In this document: one piece after another, positions 34,699-44,491 of the stretch | Numbering within the stretch: the first letter of the stretch is position 1 | Layout: every line of letters begins with the position of its first letter | Origin: Brevibacillus fluminis | GTDB taxonomy: Bacteria > Bacillota > Bacilli > Brevibacillales > Brevibacillaceae | Assembly (NCBI RefSeq): GCF_003710825.1 | Contig: NZ_RHHQ01000007.1 | Location: 310,001 to 374,000, forward strand | Length of the DNA stretch: 64,000 bases | Direction of reading: 5' to 3' | Translations under genes and position numbers: made by a program | The notes under the pieces: generated by a model | The model's database searches: none | What the model was told of the DNA's origin: nothing | Seen by the model: the letters and a program-made list of their open reading frames with translations, nothing else

Positions 34699-35271
34699 AT
34701 GCTAATCCCTATGGTCATTGAACAAACCAACCGTGGAGAACGCGCGTATGATATTTACTCGCGCTTATTGAAAGACAGAATCATTTTTTTAGGTACTGAG
34801 ATTGACGACGACATAGCCAACCTGGTCGTGGCGCAGCTGTTGTTTTTGGCGGCCGAAGACCCTGAGAAAGACATTAGCTTGTACATAAACTCTCCAGGTG
34901 GGTCAGTCACCGCAGGTATGGCCATTTTTGACACGATGCAGTACATAAAGCCTGACGTTTCCACCATCTGCATCGGTATGGCTGCCAGTATGGGGGCGGT
35001 TTTACTTACCGCCGGAGCCAAAGGTAAACGCTACTGTCTGCCCAACAGTGAAGTCATGATTCACCAACCTTTGGGCGGCGTGCGAGGTCAGGCCGAAGAT
35101 ATCCGTATTCATGCCGACTGGATCTTGAAAACCAAGCGGCAGCTCAATGAGATTCTTGCCGAACGTTCGGGTCAACCGCTTGAGCGTGTCGAGCAGGACA
35201 CCGACCGCGATAATTTCATGAGCGCGGAAGAAGCGTTGGCTTACGGATTGATCGACAAGGTAATTAAGTGA
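34699..35271 (+). CDS. clpP: ATP-dependent Clp protease proteolytic subunit ClpP
   Basis: ClpP forms the double-heptamer serine protease used by ClpX and ClpC. The 190-residue protein has the catalytic Ser in [13 protein letters not shown] (~97), His in VMIHQPLGG and Asp in [11 protein letters not shown] 34699 follows AAAGGAGGG; an in-frame start at 34630 is rejected. The short upstream space shows no obvious CtsR box. Confidence 0.97.
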   Translation: MLIPMVIEQTNRGERAYDIYSRLLKDRIIFLGTEIDDDIANLVVAQLLFLAAEDPEKDISLYINSPGGSVTAGMAIFDTMQYIKPDVSTICIGMAASMGAVLLTAGAKGKRYCLPNSEVMIHQPLGGVRGQAEDIRIHADWILKTKRQLNEILAERSGQPLERVEQDTDRDNFMSAEEALAYGLIDKVIK

Positions 35272-35310
35272 TCGAATACGCAAGGAATCGACTGACGAGA
35301 GGTGAAAGCA

Positions 35311-36579
35311 ATGTTCAAATTTAACGATGACAAAGGTCAGCTGAAATGCTCTTTTTGCGGCAAATCACAGGAGCAGGTACGCAAGCTGGTAGCCGGACCT
35401 GGCGTTTATATTTGTGATGAGTGCATCGAGCTCTGCAATGAGATCGTCCAAGAAGAACTGGGCAGCGACGAAGAAATCGATATGAAGGAAATCCCGAAAC
35501 CGATGGAGATTCGCAAAATCCTTGATGACTATGTCATCGGTCAGGATTTGGCAAAAAAATCCTTGTCGGTTGCGGTTTATAACCATTACAAACGGATCAA
35601 TACCGGTGCCAAGATCGAAGATGTGGAATTGCAAAAATCCAACATCGTGCTGATCGGTCCTACCGGTAGCGGGAAAACGCTGCTGGCTCAAACGCTGGCG
35701 CGCATTTTGAACGTACCGTTTGCCATCGCGGACGCTACCTCGCTTACTGAGGCTGGCTACGTAGGGGAAGACGTGGAAAACATCTTGCTCAAACTGATCC
35801 AGGCTGCTGATTACGACGTAGAAAAAGCCGAGAAGGGCATCATCTACATCGACGAGATCGACAAGGTTGCCCGCAAGTCGGAGAACCCGTCCATCACGCG
35901 TGATGTTTCTGGCGAAGGCGTACAGCAAGCACTGTTGAAAATTTTGGAAGGAACGGTTGCGAGTGTTCCGCCACAAGGTGGACGCAAACATCCGCACCAA
36001 GAGTTCATCCAAATCGATACGTCCAACATTCTGTTCATTTGCGGCGGAGCGTTTGACGGCATCGAGCAAATCATCAAGCGCCGTATCGGTAAAAAGGTAA
36101 TTGGCTTCGGTGCAGACCTGGCTGCCGACGGTGTAAAAGGCGATTTGAAAGCAGGGGAATACTTGAAGCACGTGCTTCCAGAAGACCTGCTCAAATTCGG
36201 CTTGATTCCAGAGTTCGTCGGCCGTCTGCCGGTGATGTCCACTCTGGAGCCGCTTGATGAAGAGACCTTGATCCGCATTTTGACCGAGCCAAAAAATGCG
36301 CTGATCAAACAGTATCAAAAGCTGCTGCTGCTTGATGGTGTTGAGCTTGAATTCGAAAATGAGGCGCTGCATCAGATTTCGAAGGAAGCAATCAAGCGCA
36401 ACACAGGTGCGCGCGGCTTGCGTGCGATCATTGAACAAATCATGCTCGATATGATGTATGAGCTGCCATCCCGTGAGGATGTAGGCAAATGCGTTATTAC
36501 CGAAGCAGTTGTCAAAGACAAAGTGAAGCCGATGCTTACCAATAAAGAAGGCCGCGCCGTACACGGCGAAATTGCCTAA
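35311..36579 (+). CDS. clpX: ClpXP unfoldase subunit ClpX
   Basis: ClpX is the AAA+ unfoldase partner of ClpP. The 422-residue protein has the zinc-binding domain (CSFCGKS and CDECIELC), Walker [13 protein letters not shown], Walker [10 protein letters not shown], the pore loop region [11 protein letters not shown] and the ClpP-binding IGF loop (KVIGFGAD). ATG 35311 after GAGAGGTGA is preferred over GTG 35302. Confidence 0.97.
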   Translation: MFKFNDDKGQLKCSFCGKSQEQVRKLVAGPGVYICDECIELCNEIVQEELGSDEEIDMKEIPKPMEIRKILDDYVIGQDLAKKSLSVAVYNHYKRINTGAKIEDVELQKSNIVLIGPTGSGKTLLAQTLARILNVPFAIADATSLTEAGYVGEDVENILLKLIQAADYDVEKAEKGIIYIDEIDKVARKSENPSITRDVSGEGVQQALLKILEGTVASVPPQGGRKHPHQEFIQIDTSNILFICGGAFDGIEQIIKRRIGKKVIGFGADLAADGVKGDLKAGEYLKHVLPEDLLKFGLIPEFVGRLPVMSTLEPLDEETLIRILTEPKNALIKQYQKLLLLDGVELEFENEALHQISKEAIKRNTGARGLRAIIEQIMLDMMYELPSREDVGKCVITEAVVKDKVKPMLTNKEGRAVHGEIA

Positions 36580-36590
36580 CATGTCGATCG

Positions 36591-36617
36591 ACCACCCCAA
36601 ACATGGGGTGGTTTTTC
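36591..36617 (+). terminator. Intrinsic terminator after clpX
   Basis: ACCACCCC and GGGGTGGT form an 8-bp stem with an AAACAT loop followed by TTTTTCG. Confidence 0.9.
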
Positions 36618-36691
36618 GTTTACTCTCTCGCAGCATAGGCAATACTACTTTATATAGTTGAGAGGATGCGTAAGCTGGGAGGGAAAGGCTC

Positions 36692-38398
36692 ATGGATTAT
36701 ACAACGTTGATTATTGCATGTATCGAAGTTGTCGTAGGGATCATTATCGGAACCTATTTTTGGAATCTGTTGCGTGCGCAGCGTACGACGAAGCAATCGA
36801 CGGATAAAGAAACGCGCAAGGACATGGATCAGCTGCGCAAATTGCGCATGATCGCCCTGACAGAACCGTTGTCGGAAAAAACACGGCCAAGCGAGCTCGC
36901 GGAGATCGTCGGTCAGGAAGACGGGCTAAAGGCGCTGCGTGCAGCGCTATGCGGACCGAATCCGCAGCACGTCATCATTTATGGACCGCCGGGCGTCGGA
37001 AAAACAGCAGCCGCGCGCGTCGTACTAGAAGCGGCGAAGAAAAATGCGCTTTCGCCGTTTAAGAGCGACGCCAAGTTCGTGGAGGTAGATGCGACGATTG
37101 CTCGTTTTGATGAACGAGGTATCGCGGATCCACTCATTGGTTCCGTGCATGATCCGATTTACCAAGGTGCGGGCGCGATGGGGCAAGCGGGCATCCCGCA
37201 GCCGAAGCCGGGCGCCGTTACCAAAGCGCACGGGGGCATCCTGTTCCTCGATGAAATCGGCGAATTGCACCCGGTGCAAATGAACAAGCTCTTAAAAGTG
37301 CTGGAAGACCGCAAAGTGATGCTCGAGAGTGCTTATTACAGTGAGGAAAATACCCAGATCCCGGCACATATACATGATGTATTCCGCTATGGACTGCCGG
37401 CGGATTTCCGACTGGTCGGCGCGACGACGCGTTCGCCGGAAGAATTGCCTCCAGCACTGCGCTCCCGCTGCTTGGAGATTTTCTTCCGTCCGCTGATGCC
37501 GGCAGAGGTCGGCAGCATCATCCGTACGGCTTCGCAAAAGCTGGATATGATTTTGACGGAAGAGGCAGTGGCGGTCGTCGAGCGCTATGCAACCAACGGC
37601 CGGGAAGCCATCAACACACTGCAGATTGCCGCAGGGATCGCCATGACGGAAGAGCGGAAATCGATCGAGCCAGCCGACGTGGAATGGGTTGTCCACAGTA
37701 GCCAGAAGTCGCCACGCCACGAAAAGAAAGTGCACCAGACACCGCAAATCGGGTTGATCAACGGATTGGCGGTTTACGGCCCGAACATGGGAAGCGTCAT
37801 GGAGCTGGAGGTCACAGCTACGCTCGCGACGATCCCGGGTAACGGACGCGTGACAATGACGGGTATGGTGGAAGAAGAGGAGCTGGGCAACCGCAATCGG
37901 ACCATCCGCCGCAAATCGACGGCGAAAGGCTCGATTGAAAACGTGTTGACCGTCTTGCATCGATTAGGAGTGGCTCCTTACGATTATGATTTGCACATCA
38001 ACTTTCCAGGCGGTATTCCGGTAGACGGACCATCAGCAGGGCTTACGATCGCGATCGCCATCTTCTCGGCGATTCAAAAGAAGCGAATCGACAACCTGCT
38101 GGCAGTCAGTGGTGAAATCAGCATCCACGGCAAAGTGAAGCCGGTAGGCGGCATTGTCGCCAAGGTTGAGGCAGCACGACAGGCAGGTGCGACCCGCGTC
38201 TTGATTCCGGAGGAAAACTGGCAATCGATCTTCACGGAGATGGAAGGCATTCAAGTGATTCCCGTCAGTATGGTGCAGGAAGGACTGAAGCTGGCGCTCC
38301 TAGATGAAGAGGTCGAGCTGGAGACGCCAGCGAGCGAGCGGGCGCCGCTGACGCTGCCGGTTCAGACGGATGAGCTGGGGACGACCTTGCCGATTTAA
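36692..38398 (+). CDS. lonB: Membrane-anchored ATP-dependent protease LonB
   Basis: The 568-residue protein starts with one membrane span (TLIIACIEVVVGIIIGTYF, ~4-22). It has an AAA+ domain with Walker [15 protein letters not shown] and Walker B GGILFLDEIGELHPVQ, and a C-terminal Lon-type Ser/Lys protease domain (VDGPSAGLTIAIAIF, with the lysine in GKVKPVGGIVAKVEAA). In B. subtilis LonB is made in the forespore. The clpX-lonB-lon-ysxC order is conserved in Bacillus. Confidence 0.95.
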   Translation: MDYTTLIIACIEVVVGIIIGTYFWNLLRAQRTTKQSTDKETRKDMDQLRKLRMIALTEPLSEKTRPSELAEIVGQEDGLKALRAALCGPNPQHVIIYGPPGVGKTAAARVVLEAAKKNALSPFKSDAKFVEVDATIARFDERGIADPLIGSVHDPIYQGAGAMGQAGIPQPKPGAVTKAHGGILFLDEIGELHPVQMNKLLKVLEDRKVMLESAYYSEENTQIPAHIHDVFRYGLPADFRLVGATTRSPEELPPALRSRCLEIFFRPLMPAEVGSIIRTASQKLDMILTEEAVAVVERYATNGREAINTLQIAAGIAMTEERKSIEPADVEWVVHSSQKSPRHEKKVHQTPQIGLINGLAVYGPNMGSVMELEVTATLATIPGNGRVTMTGMVEEEELGNRNRTIRRKSTAKGSIENVLTVLHRLGVAPYDYDLHINFPGGIPVDGPSAGLTIAIAIFSAIQKKRIDNLLAVSGEISIHGKVKPVGGIVAKVEAARQAGATRVLIPEENWQSIFTEMEGIQVIPVSMVQEGLKLALLDEEVELETPASERAPLTLPVQTDELGTTLPI

Positions 38399-38436
38399 AC
38401 AAAAAGGAAAGAAAGTGCGTTTCCGGCTTGGGCAAA

Positions 38437-38466
38437 TTAGACATTGTTCCCGCTTTGCGCTAAAAT
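38437..38466 (+). promoter_or_regulatory. Candidate sigma-A promoter of lon
   Basis: TTAGAC (38437-38442) and TAAAAT (38461-38466) are separated by 18 bp, 77 bp before the lon start. It is a moderate consensus match. Confidence 0.5.
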
Positions 38467-38542
38467 GATACGAAAACGCCTCATTTACTACAGAAAAAAG
38501 AAAACGACGGTGATTTCATAAAGGTCATGGAGGTGCTTACTT

Positions 38543-40861
38543 ATGAGTGAACGTACCGGCACACGGGACATTCCGCTTTTGCCTTTGCGCGGGCTGCTCG
38601 TGTATCCAAGCATGGTACTTCACTTGGATGTGGGTAGGGAGAAATCTATTAAGGCCCTTGAACGAGCCATGGTGGATGACAACAAAATTCTCTTAGCCAC
38701 CCAGGAGGAAGTTCAGATTGAAGAGCCGGATGCCGAGCAAATTTACAGCATCGGTACCGTTGCTCGCGTCAAGCAGATGCTGAAGCTCCCAAATGGTACG
38801 ATTCGCGTCCTGGTTGAGGGATTGCAACGGGCCAAAATTGAGGAGTTTAAGAGCAAGGACGAGTATTTTATCGTCAGCATCAGCTATTTGGAAGAAGAAG
38901 TAACGGACGAAAACGAACTGGAAGCGCTAATGCGGGCCGTTCTTGCCCATTTTGAGCAATATATCAAGCTTTCCAAAAAGGTTTCACCGGAGACCCTGAC
39001 ATCGGTTACTGACATTGAGGAACCGGGGCGCCTGGCAGACGTAATCGCTTCGCACTTGCCGATCAAAATAGATGACAAGCAGGAGATTTTGGAGACGACC
39101 AACATTAAGGAACGTCTTGAGCTGTTGCTTGGAATCTTGAACAATGAACGCGAAGTGCTCGAGCTGGAACGCAAGATCAACCAGCGCGTGAAAAAGCAGA
39201 TGGAAAAAACGCAGAAAGAGTACTACCTGCGCGAGCAAATGAAGGCAATCCAAAAAGAGCTTGGCGATAAGGAAGGCCGCGCTGGCGAGGTGGAAGAGCT
39301 GCGTTCCCAATTGGATAAGTCGGATGTGCCTGAGAACATCCGCACCAAAATCGAGAAAGAGCTCGAGCGATTGGAAAAAATGCCGTCCACCTCTGCTGAG
39401 GGCAGTGTCATTCGTACATATATCGATACGCTTCTTGCTCTTCCATGGACCAAGAAGACAACGGATAATCTGGACATCAAGCATGCGGAAGATGTGCTGA
39501 ATGAAGACCACTACGGCTTGGAAAAGCCGAAAGAGCGCGTGCTGGAATACTTGGCCGTGCAAAAGCTGGTCAACAAAATGCGCGGCCCGATTTTGTGCTT
39601 GGTTGGACCGCCGGGTGTGGGGAAAACCTCACTGGCACGTTCCATCGCCAGAGCGCTAGAGCGCGAATTCGTGCGCATCTCGCTGGGAGGCGTGCGGGAT
39701 GAAGCCGAAATTCGCGGTCACCGCCGTACGTATGTTGGTGCCATGCCGGGCCGGATCATTCAAGGAATGAAGCAGGCGGGCACGATCAATCCGGTCTTTT
39801 TGCTGGATGAAATCGACAAGCTGGCATCCGATTTCCGCGGCGATCCGTCATCGGCGCTTTTGGAAGTGCTGGACCCGAACCAAAATGACAAGTTCAGCGA
39901 CCACTATGTGGAAGAGACGTACGATTTGACCAACGTGATGTTCATAACGACAGCCAACTCACTGCACACCATACCGCGTCCGTTGCTTGACCGGATGGAG
40001 ACGATTCGCATTTCCGGCTACACGGAACTGGAGAAGCTGAACATCCTGAAGGGCTATTTGCTACCGAAGCAGATGGAAGACCATGGATTGGGCAAAGATA
40101 AGCTGTCGATGAACGAAGAGGCGCAAATGAAGGTTATCCGCCAATATACGCGGGAATCGGGCGTGCGCAACCTGAATCGCGAGGTGGCCAACATTTGTCG
40201 CAAAGCCGCGAAATTAATCGTGAGCGGTGACAAGAAAAAAGTCGTGGTCACGCCGAAAACGGTAGAGGCACTCTTGGGCAAACCGCGTTACCGTTACGGA
40301 CTGGCGGAGAAGGAAGATCAGATCGGATCGGTGACTGGTCTGGCTTGGACCGAAACGGGCGGCGACACGCTGAACGTGGAAGTCAGCATCCTTCCTGGCA
40401 AAGGAAAGCTTACGCTGACCGGCCAGCTGGGCGATGTCATGAAGGAATCGGCACAAGCGGCATTCAGCTACATTCGCTCGCGCGCCGAAGAGCTCGATAT
40501 CGATCCGGATTTTTATGAGAAAAACGACATCCACATCCATGTGCCGGAGGGAGCCATTCCAAAGGATGGACCATCCGCAGGGATTACGATGGCGACCGCG
40601 TTGGTTTCCGCTCTGACAGGTAAGCCGGTGCGTAAAGAAGTGGGCATGACCGGAGAAATTACGCTACGCGGGCGCGTGCTGCCGATCGGTGGCTTGAAGG
40701 AAAAATCGCTTTCTGCGCACCGTGCCGGATTGACCACTGTGATTTTACCGAAAGACAATGAAAAGGATATTGAGGACATCCCGGAAAGCGTGCGCAAAGA
40801 AATGAAGTTCTTGCCAGTTGCGCATTTGGACGAGGTTTTGAAACACGCTCTTTCGAGATGA
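38543..40861 (+). CDS. lon: ATP-dependent protease Lon (LonA)
   Basis: The 772-residue protein has the Lon N-terminal substrate domain (~9-200), a coiled segment and AAA+ motifs [18 protein letters not shown] and [15 protein letters not shown]. The protease domain carries the catalytic Ser in [16 protein letters not shown] and Lys in [13 protein letters not shown]. It degrades damaged and regulatory proteins. Length and order are as in B. subtilis lonA. ysxC follows 14 bp later. Confidence 0.97.
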   Translation: MSERTGTRDIPLLPLRGLLVYPSMVLHLDVGREKSIKALERAMVDDNKILLATQEEVQIEEPDAEQIYSIGTVARVKQMLKLPNGTIRVLVEGLQRAKIEEFKSKDEYFIVSISYLEEEVTDENELEALMRAVLAHFEQYIKLSKKVSPETLTSVTDIEEPGRLADVIASHLPIKIDDKQEILETTNIKERLELLLGILNNEREVLELERKINQRVKKQMEKTQKEYYLREQMKAIQKELGDKEGRAGEVEELRSQLDKSDVPENIRTKIEKELERLEKMPSTSAEGSVIRTYIDTLLALPWTKKTTDNLDIKHAEDVLNEDHYGLEKPKERVLEYLAVQKLVNKMRGPILCLVGPPGVGKTSLARSIARALEREFVRISLGGVRDEAEIRGHRRTYVGAMPGRIIQGMKQAGTINPVFLLDEIDKLASDFRGDPSSALLEVLDPNQNDKFSDHYVEETYDLTNVMFITTANSLHTIPRPLLDRMETIRISGYTELEKLNILKGYLLPKQMEDHGLGKDKLSMNEEAQMKVIRQYTRESGVRNLNREVANICRKAAKLIVSGDKKKVVVTPKTVEALLGKPRYRYGLAEKEDQIGSVTGLAWTETGGDTLNVEVSILPGKGKLTLTGQLGDVMKESAQAAFSYIRSRAEELDIDPDFYEKNDIHIHVPEGAIPKDGPSAGITMATALVSALTGKPVRKEVGMTGEITLRGRVLPIGGLKEKSLSAHRAGLTTVILPKDNEKDIEDIPESVRKEMKFLPVAHLDEVLKHALSR

Positions 40862-40874
40862 ATGGGGATACGAA

Positions 40875-41531
40875 ATGAAAATTACATCAGCTGAATTTAT
40901 TACAAGTGCTGTTGCAGCCAACCAATATCCCACAGACGGCCTACCGGAGATTGCTCTGGTAGGTCGCTCCAATGTGGGCAAATCTTCGCTCTTGAACAAA
41001 ATGATGAACCGCAAAGCATTGGCGCGGACGAGCTCTAAGCCGGGAAAAACTCAAACGTTGAACTATTTTTTGGTCAATAAAAGCATTTATTTGGTTGACT
41101 TTCCTGGTTACGGCTATGCTAAGGTAGCCAAATCGATCAAAGAAACTTGGGGCAAAATGATCCAGACTTATTTGGCAAAGCGAGAAGAGCTGCGCTTCAT
41201 GGTGCAGCTCGTGGACATTCGCCACGCGCCGAGCAAGGATGACGTGGCGATGTACGCCTGGTCCAAGGAAATCGGTATTCCGGTTGTGGTCGTGGCAACG
41301 AAAGCGGACAAAATCGCCCGCGGCCGTTGGCAGCAGCATACCAAAATCATCCGTGAGACCATGAACGTTCGTGGTGGTGACCCGATTCTCGTATTCTCGT
41401 CGGAGACGGGACAGGGGCGAGATGAGCTGTGGCAAGAGATCATCAACCGAATCAAGGAGCAGGACGCTATGGTAGCGGCCGCAGCCAAGGAAGCGAAAGA
41501 AGAAAAGAAGAAAGCGGAAAGCGTCGAGTAG
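40875..41531 (+). CDS. ysxC: Ribosome-biogenesis GTPase YsxC/EngB
   Basis: It is an essential GTPase of 50S subunit assembly. The 218-residue protein has ALVGRSNVGKSSLLN (G1), TQTLNYF (G2), DFPGYGYAKV (G3) and ATKADK (G4). The C-terminus has a Lys/Glu-rich tail longer than usual. It forms a unit with lon. Confidence 0.96.
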   Translation: MKITSAEFITSAVAANQYPTDGLPEIALVGRSNVGKSSLLNKMMNRKALARTSSKPGKTQTLNYFLVNKSIYLVDFPGYGYAKVAKSIKETWGKMIQTYLAKREELRFMVQLVDIRHAPSKDDVAMYAWSKEIGIPVVVVATKADKIARGRWQQHTKIIRETMNVRGGDPILVFSSETGQGRDELWQEIINRIKEQDAMVAAAAKEAKEEKKKAESVE

Positions 41532-41558
41532 GGCCGATTGAACAAAGGAGAGGAGCAG

Positions 41559-42914
41559 ATGAGCCAAGCGGATTTCTTTGCGATCAGAGGCGTCATTGAG
41601 GGATTTTACGGCAAACCGTGGACGCATGAGGAACGGGTCGATATGCTCGCCTTTCTTGGCCGTCATCGGTTCAACGCCTATTTTTACGCCCCCAAGGATG
41701 ATTTGTATTTGCGAGAGGATTGGCAAAAGCCACATACGGAGGCTTCTCTTGCCAAGATATCCGCGCTGATCGCCCATGCGAGGCAGGCAGGGCTCGCCTT
41801 TTATTATTGCTTAAGCCCGGGCTTGTCGATGCAGTATGCGAGCAACGCGCACTTTGACAAGCTCCTCGGCAAATATCATCAGCTGTTTTCCATCGGAGTA
41901 CGGCGGTTCGCCCTCCTGTTTGATGATATTCCCGCCGTCCTGATGCATGCGGAAGACAAGCAAACGTTCAGCTCTTTGGCCCAGGCCCATGCTGCTGTGA
42001 CGAATAAGCTCCAAACCGAGCTCGCTTCCTGGTCGGAAGAAAACCAGCTTATTGTCTGCCCTACGCTGTATCATGGCACGGGAGATGAGCGGTATGTCCG
42101 CGAGCTTGGTGAGCTTGTGCCAGCACAGCTCCCGCTCTTTTGGACAGGAAGGTTCGTCTGTTCGCCGATGCTGACAGAAGCGGACGCACGACATTTCCTC
42201 GAGTCAACGGGACATTTGCCGTTTTATTGGGACAATTACCCAGTGAATGATTTGGCAATGGCGCATGAGATGCACATTGGCCCGATCCGTCATCGCGATC
42301 CTAGTTTGCATCGCTATGCGGCAGGCTATATGGCCAATGCGATGGAGTATGCGGAAGCGTCCAAAATCGCGCTCGCTACCATCGGAGAGTATTTGGAGGA
42401 TCCGTATGGCTATGATCCGGAATCCGCCTGGCGCAGAGCAATTCAAGAACGGGTGGGCGACGAGGGTGCTGAGCGCTTTCTCGCGTTCGCTGACAATGTG
42501 CAAAGCTCGTGCTTGACCGACGTGGAGTCGCCGCGATTGCTCGAAACGTTTCAGCAATTCCGTTTCAATTTTTTATACGGTGCAAATCCCGGGCAGGCAG
42601 TTGGGGAGCTGACCCGGTTATTTACCGAGATGGAAGAGTCGGCCGACTGGTTGCTCACGCAGTTAAAGAATGACAAGCTGAAGCAAGAGGTTCGACCGTG
42701 GCTGGTGAAATACTGGCACTGGGCAAGGGCCGGTAAGCTAACCGCCCAGCTGATCGCAGCTGGGATGGAAAATAAGATGCTGCAGGCGGCGTCGCTTTAT
42801 TTGCAGCTTCATCGCTGGCTGAAACGGACCGAGCGCCTGCCGCATCGCGTCTGCGGCAGTGTCATGAATCTGCTGATCGATGCGGTTTTACAGGAAGTCG
42901 CGAAGCGAAGATAG
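41559..42914 (+). CDS. GH84-type beta-N-acetylglucosaminidase domain protein, no signal peptide
   Basis: The 451-residue protein opens with the GH84 motif FAIRGVIEGFYGKPWTHEER, then FYAPKDDLYLREDW and the catalytic aspartate pair in FALLFDDIP (residues 122-123). TLYHGTG and FYWDNYPVND follow, as in O-GlcNAcase/hyaluronidase-type enzymes. No signal peptide or binding module is visible, so it is probably cytosolic and may act on muropeptide or glycoprotein fragments. The substrate is unproven. ATG 41559 follows AAAGGAGAGGAGC. It may be co-transcribed with ysxC. Confidence 0.88.
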   Translation: MSQADFFAIRGVIEGFYGKPWTHEERVDMLAFLGRHRFNAYFYAPKDDLYLREDWQKPHTEASLAKISALIAHARQAGLAFYYCLSPGLSMQYASNAHFDKLLGKYHQLFSIGVRRFALLFDDIPAVLMHAEDKQTFSSLAQAHAAVTNKLQTELASWSEENQLIVCPTLYHGTGDERYVRELGELVPAQLPLFWTGRFVCSPMLTEADARHFLESTGHLPFYWDNYPVNDLAMAHEMHIGPIRHRDPSLHRYAAGYMANAMEYAEASKIALATIGEYLEDPYGYDPESAWRRAIQERVGDEGAERFLAFADNVQSSCLTDVESPRLLETFQQFRFNFLYGANPGQAVGELTRLFTEMEESADWLLTQLKNDKLKQEVRPWLVKYWHWARAGKLTAQLIAAGMENKMLQAASLYLQLHRWLKRTERLPHRVCGSVMNLLIDAVLQEVAKRR

Positions 42915-42933
42915 AAGTGCGTGGTGCAAAGGA

Positions 42934-42979
42934 AAAGGGACCGCCTTCCAGTCTGTGACTGGGAAGCAGTCCCTTTTTT
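42934..42979. terminator. Shared terminator between convergent genes
   Basis: AAAGGGACCGCCTTCCAGTC pairs imperfectly with GACTGGGAAGCAGTCCCTTT around TGT, ending in TTTTTT. It serves the GH84 gene and probably the convergent exporter gene. Confidence 0.85.
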
Positions 42980-42988
42980 CAGCCAACG

Positions 42989-43921
42989 TTATTTTTCGGC
43001 AGTGGGCATGGATTTTTTGCGCGCAAACAAAAATTGAAACCATGTTTTGAACGGAAGCTCGGTGATAAGCATGCCGGACAGGATGAGAATGCAGCCGAAC
43101 ATTTGGCGGGCTGTCAAAACCTCATCGATAAACACAAAGGAGGTAATCGCCGCAAAAACAGGCTCGAGGGCGAAAATCAGAGCCATGCGCGTCGGCGTCG
43201 TCAGCTTCTGGAACGCGGTTTGCGCCAAGAAAGCGATTGCGGTAGCGGGAATCGCGGTGATCAACAGCCCCCAGGTAACGTTTGGATCGAGCATGGCATT
43301 GGCATCAAACGCCTTGTGCCAATCCTCGAAAAGAAACGCGCACAGCCAGCTGATGACTGTGACAGTCGACAATTGGACGATAGCAAGCGGCAAGGCGGGA
43401 TGCTGCGGTGCGTATTTTCCGGTGAAGACCAGTTGAAGCGCTCCAGAGATTGCGGAGCCAAAGACCAGCACGTCGCCAAAGTTCAAGCCGATCGTCTTGC
43501 TGATGGTCAACATGTACAGTCCGACCACTGCAGCTACTATACCTGAGATCGCTTGCCACCCCAGCTTTTGCTTGAGCAGAAATATGGAAAAGAGCGGTAC
43601 AAGCACGACTGCCAATCCTGTGATAAAACCTGCTTTTGACGGCGTCGTATACTGGAGTCCGATCGTTTGGAAGGCGTAGATGAGAAAGAGCAAAAACCCA
43701 ATCCAGACGCCATGGCGGATCAGCTTTGGCGTGAACGCGCTGCGCAAATGCGGATAAAACAACAGAATCACTGCCAAAAAAGCAGTCGCAATTGTAAAGC
43801 GAACGCCGTTAAACGTATTCGGAGGCAGAACGGAAATTGCATTTTGCACGACGAGAAAGGTTGCGCCCCACACGACCGTGATCAAAAGCAGGGTGAATTC
43901 TGCCCAAAGCTGCTTTTTCAA
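42989..43921 (-). CDS. EamA/DMT-family transporter
   Basis: The protein has about ten spans in two EamA repeats, with the signatures [17 protein letters not shown] and [21 protein letters not shown] in the first and [13 protein letters not shown]-like in the second. DMT proteins usually export amino acids, purines or other metabolites; the substrate cannot be read. The TTG at 43921 is taken as start because GTGGGGAT precedes it by five bases (311 residues). The longer GTG frame to 43960 has a poorly spaced site. Confidence 0.85.
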   Translation of the reverse strand: MKKQLWAEFTLLLITVVWGATFLVVQNAISVLPPNTFNGVRFTIATAFLAVILLFYPHLRSAFTPKLIRHGVWIGFLLFLIYAFQTIGLQYTTPSKAGFITGLAVVLVPLFSIFLLKQKLGWQAISGIVAAVVGLYMLTISKTIGLNFGDVLVFGSAISGALQLVFTGKYAPQHPALPLAIVQLSTVTVISWLCAFLFEDWHKAFDANAMLDPNVTWGLLITAIPATAIAFLAQTAFQKLTTPTRMALIFALEPVFAAITSFVFIDEVLTARQMFGCILILSGMLITELPFKTWFQFLFARKKSMPTAEK

Positions 43922-44004
43922 AATATCCCCACTTTTCACTATGTTGTAAGTATGATGCACACTCTCCCGATCATACGGGATGCCGTCGCCGCTGGCAAGG
44001 AATA

Positions 44005-44361
44005 TTACCCGTTCCGCCGAAAACGGATTCCGCTGGAAATGACAGCGTACAAAAGTCCGAGTCCGACCACGATCAAGAATGGCAGGGAACCGGTTGCTGC
44101 CGTGGCCAGTTTGAGAGGCAGGAGCGTAATTAGAAGTGAGCCGATTAGGACGATGACTAGAAAGCCCGTCAACGTACTGGTGAACGGTTGTCTGATCCCG
44201 CGCCGCTCCAAAATCATTCGGTTGGCAAACGAGCCCATGGCTGCCCCGATAAAAGCACCGAAAGCAGCGGAATCGTTCATCATCTGCGGCAGCAGGCAGG
44301 AAAACAGGAGGGCCATGATGCCTCCAAGCAATCCGATAAATACTTGTTGTGATCTAGTCAA
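44005..44361 (-). CDS. Small membrane protein of unknown function
   Basis: The 118-residue product has about four hydrophobic segments ([73 protein letters not shown]) and a short basic end. The start is TTG 44361 after GGAAGGGTGG. The open frame extends upstream to 44589, but that part overlaps the chemoreceptor gene and is not hydrophobic. I do not recognise the family. It is divergent from the chemoreceptor gene. Confidence 0.65.
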   Translation of the reverse strand: MTRSQQVFIGLLGGIMALLFSCLLPQMMNDSAAFGAFIGAAMGSFANRMILERRGIRQPFTSTLTGFLVIVLIGSLLITLLPLKLATAATGSLPFLIVVGLGLLYAVISSGIRFRRNG

Positions 44362-44491
44362 ACTATCATTCCACCCTTCCAAATTGATTTTATCGGATGT
44401 TCTTCTTCCAACCAAGGTTTTTCCTATGCTATTCTCTAGTATAAATAGAGAGTTTGTAGAAAAATGGAAGATCAGGGGGTTGGGGATCGTG

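Noticed and set aside
36633-36660. Forespore sigma-F/G promoter for lonB
   Set aside because: A GCATA box exists at 36633, but no matching -10 element lies at the right distance.
35365-36693. 442-codon minus-strand frame opposite clpX
   Set aside because: It is a shadow of clpX with no recognisable domain or ribosome site.
43667-44491. N-terminal extension of the chemoreceptor frame
   Set aside because: The extra 275 codons are antisense to the DMT exporter and the small membrane protein and lack receptor features. ATG 44492 has the ribosome site.
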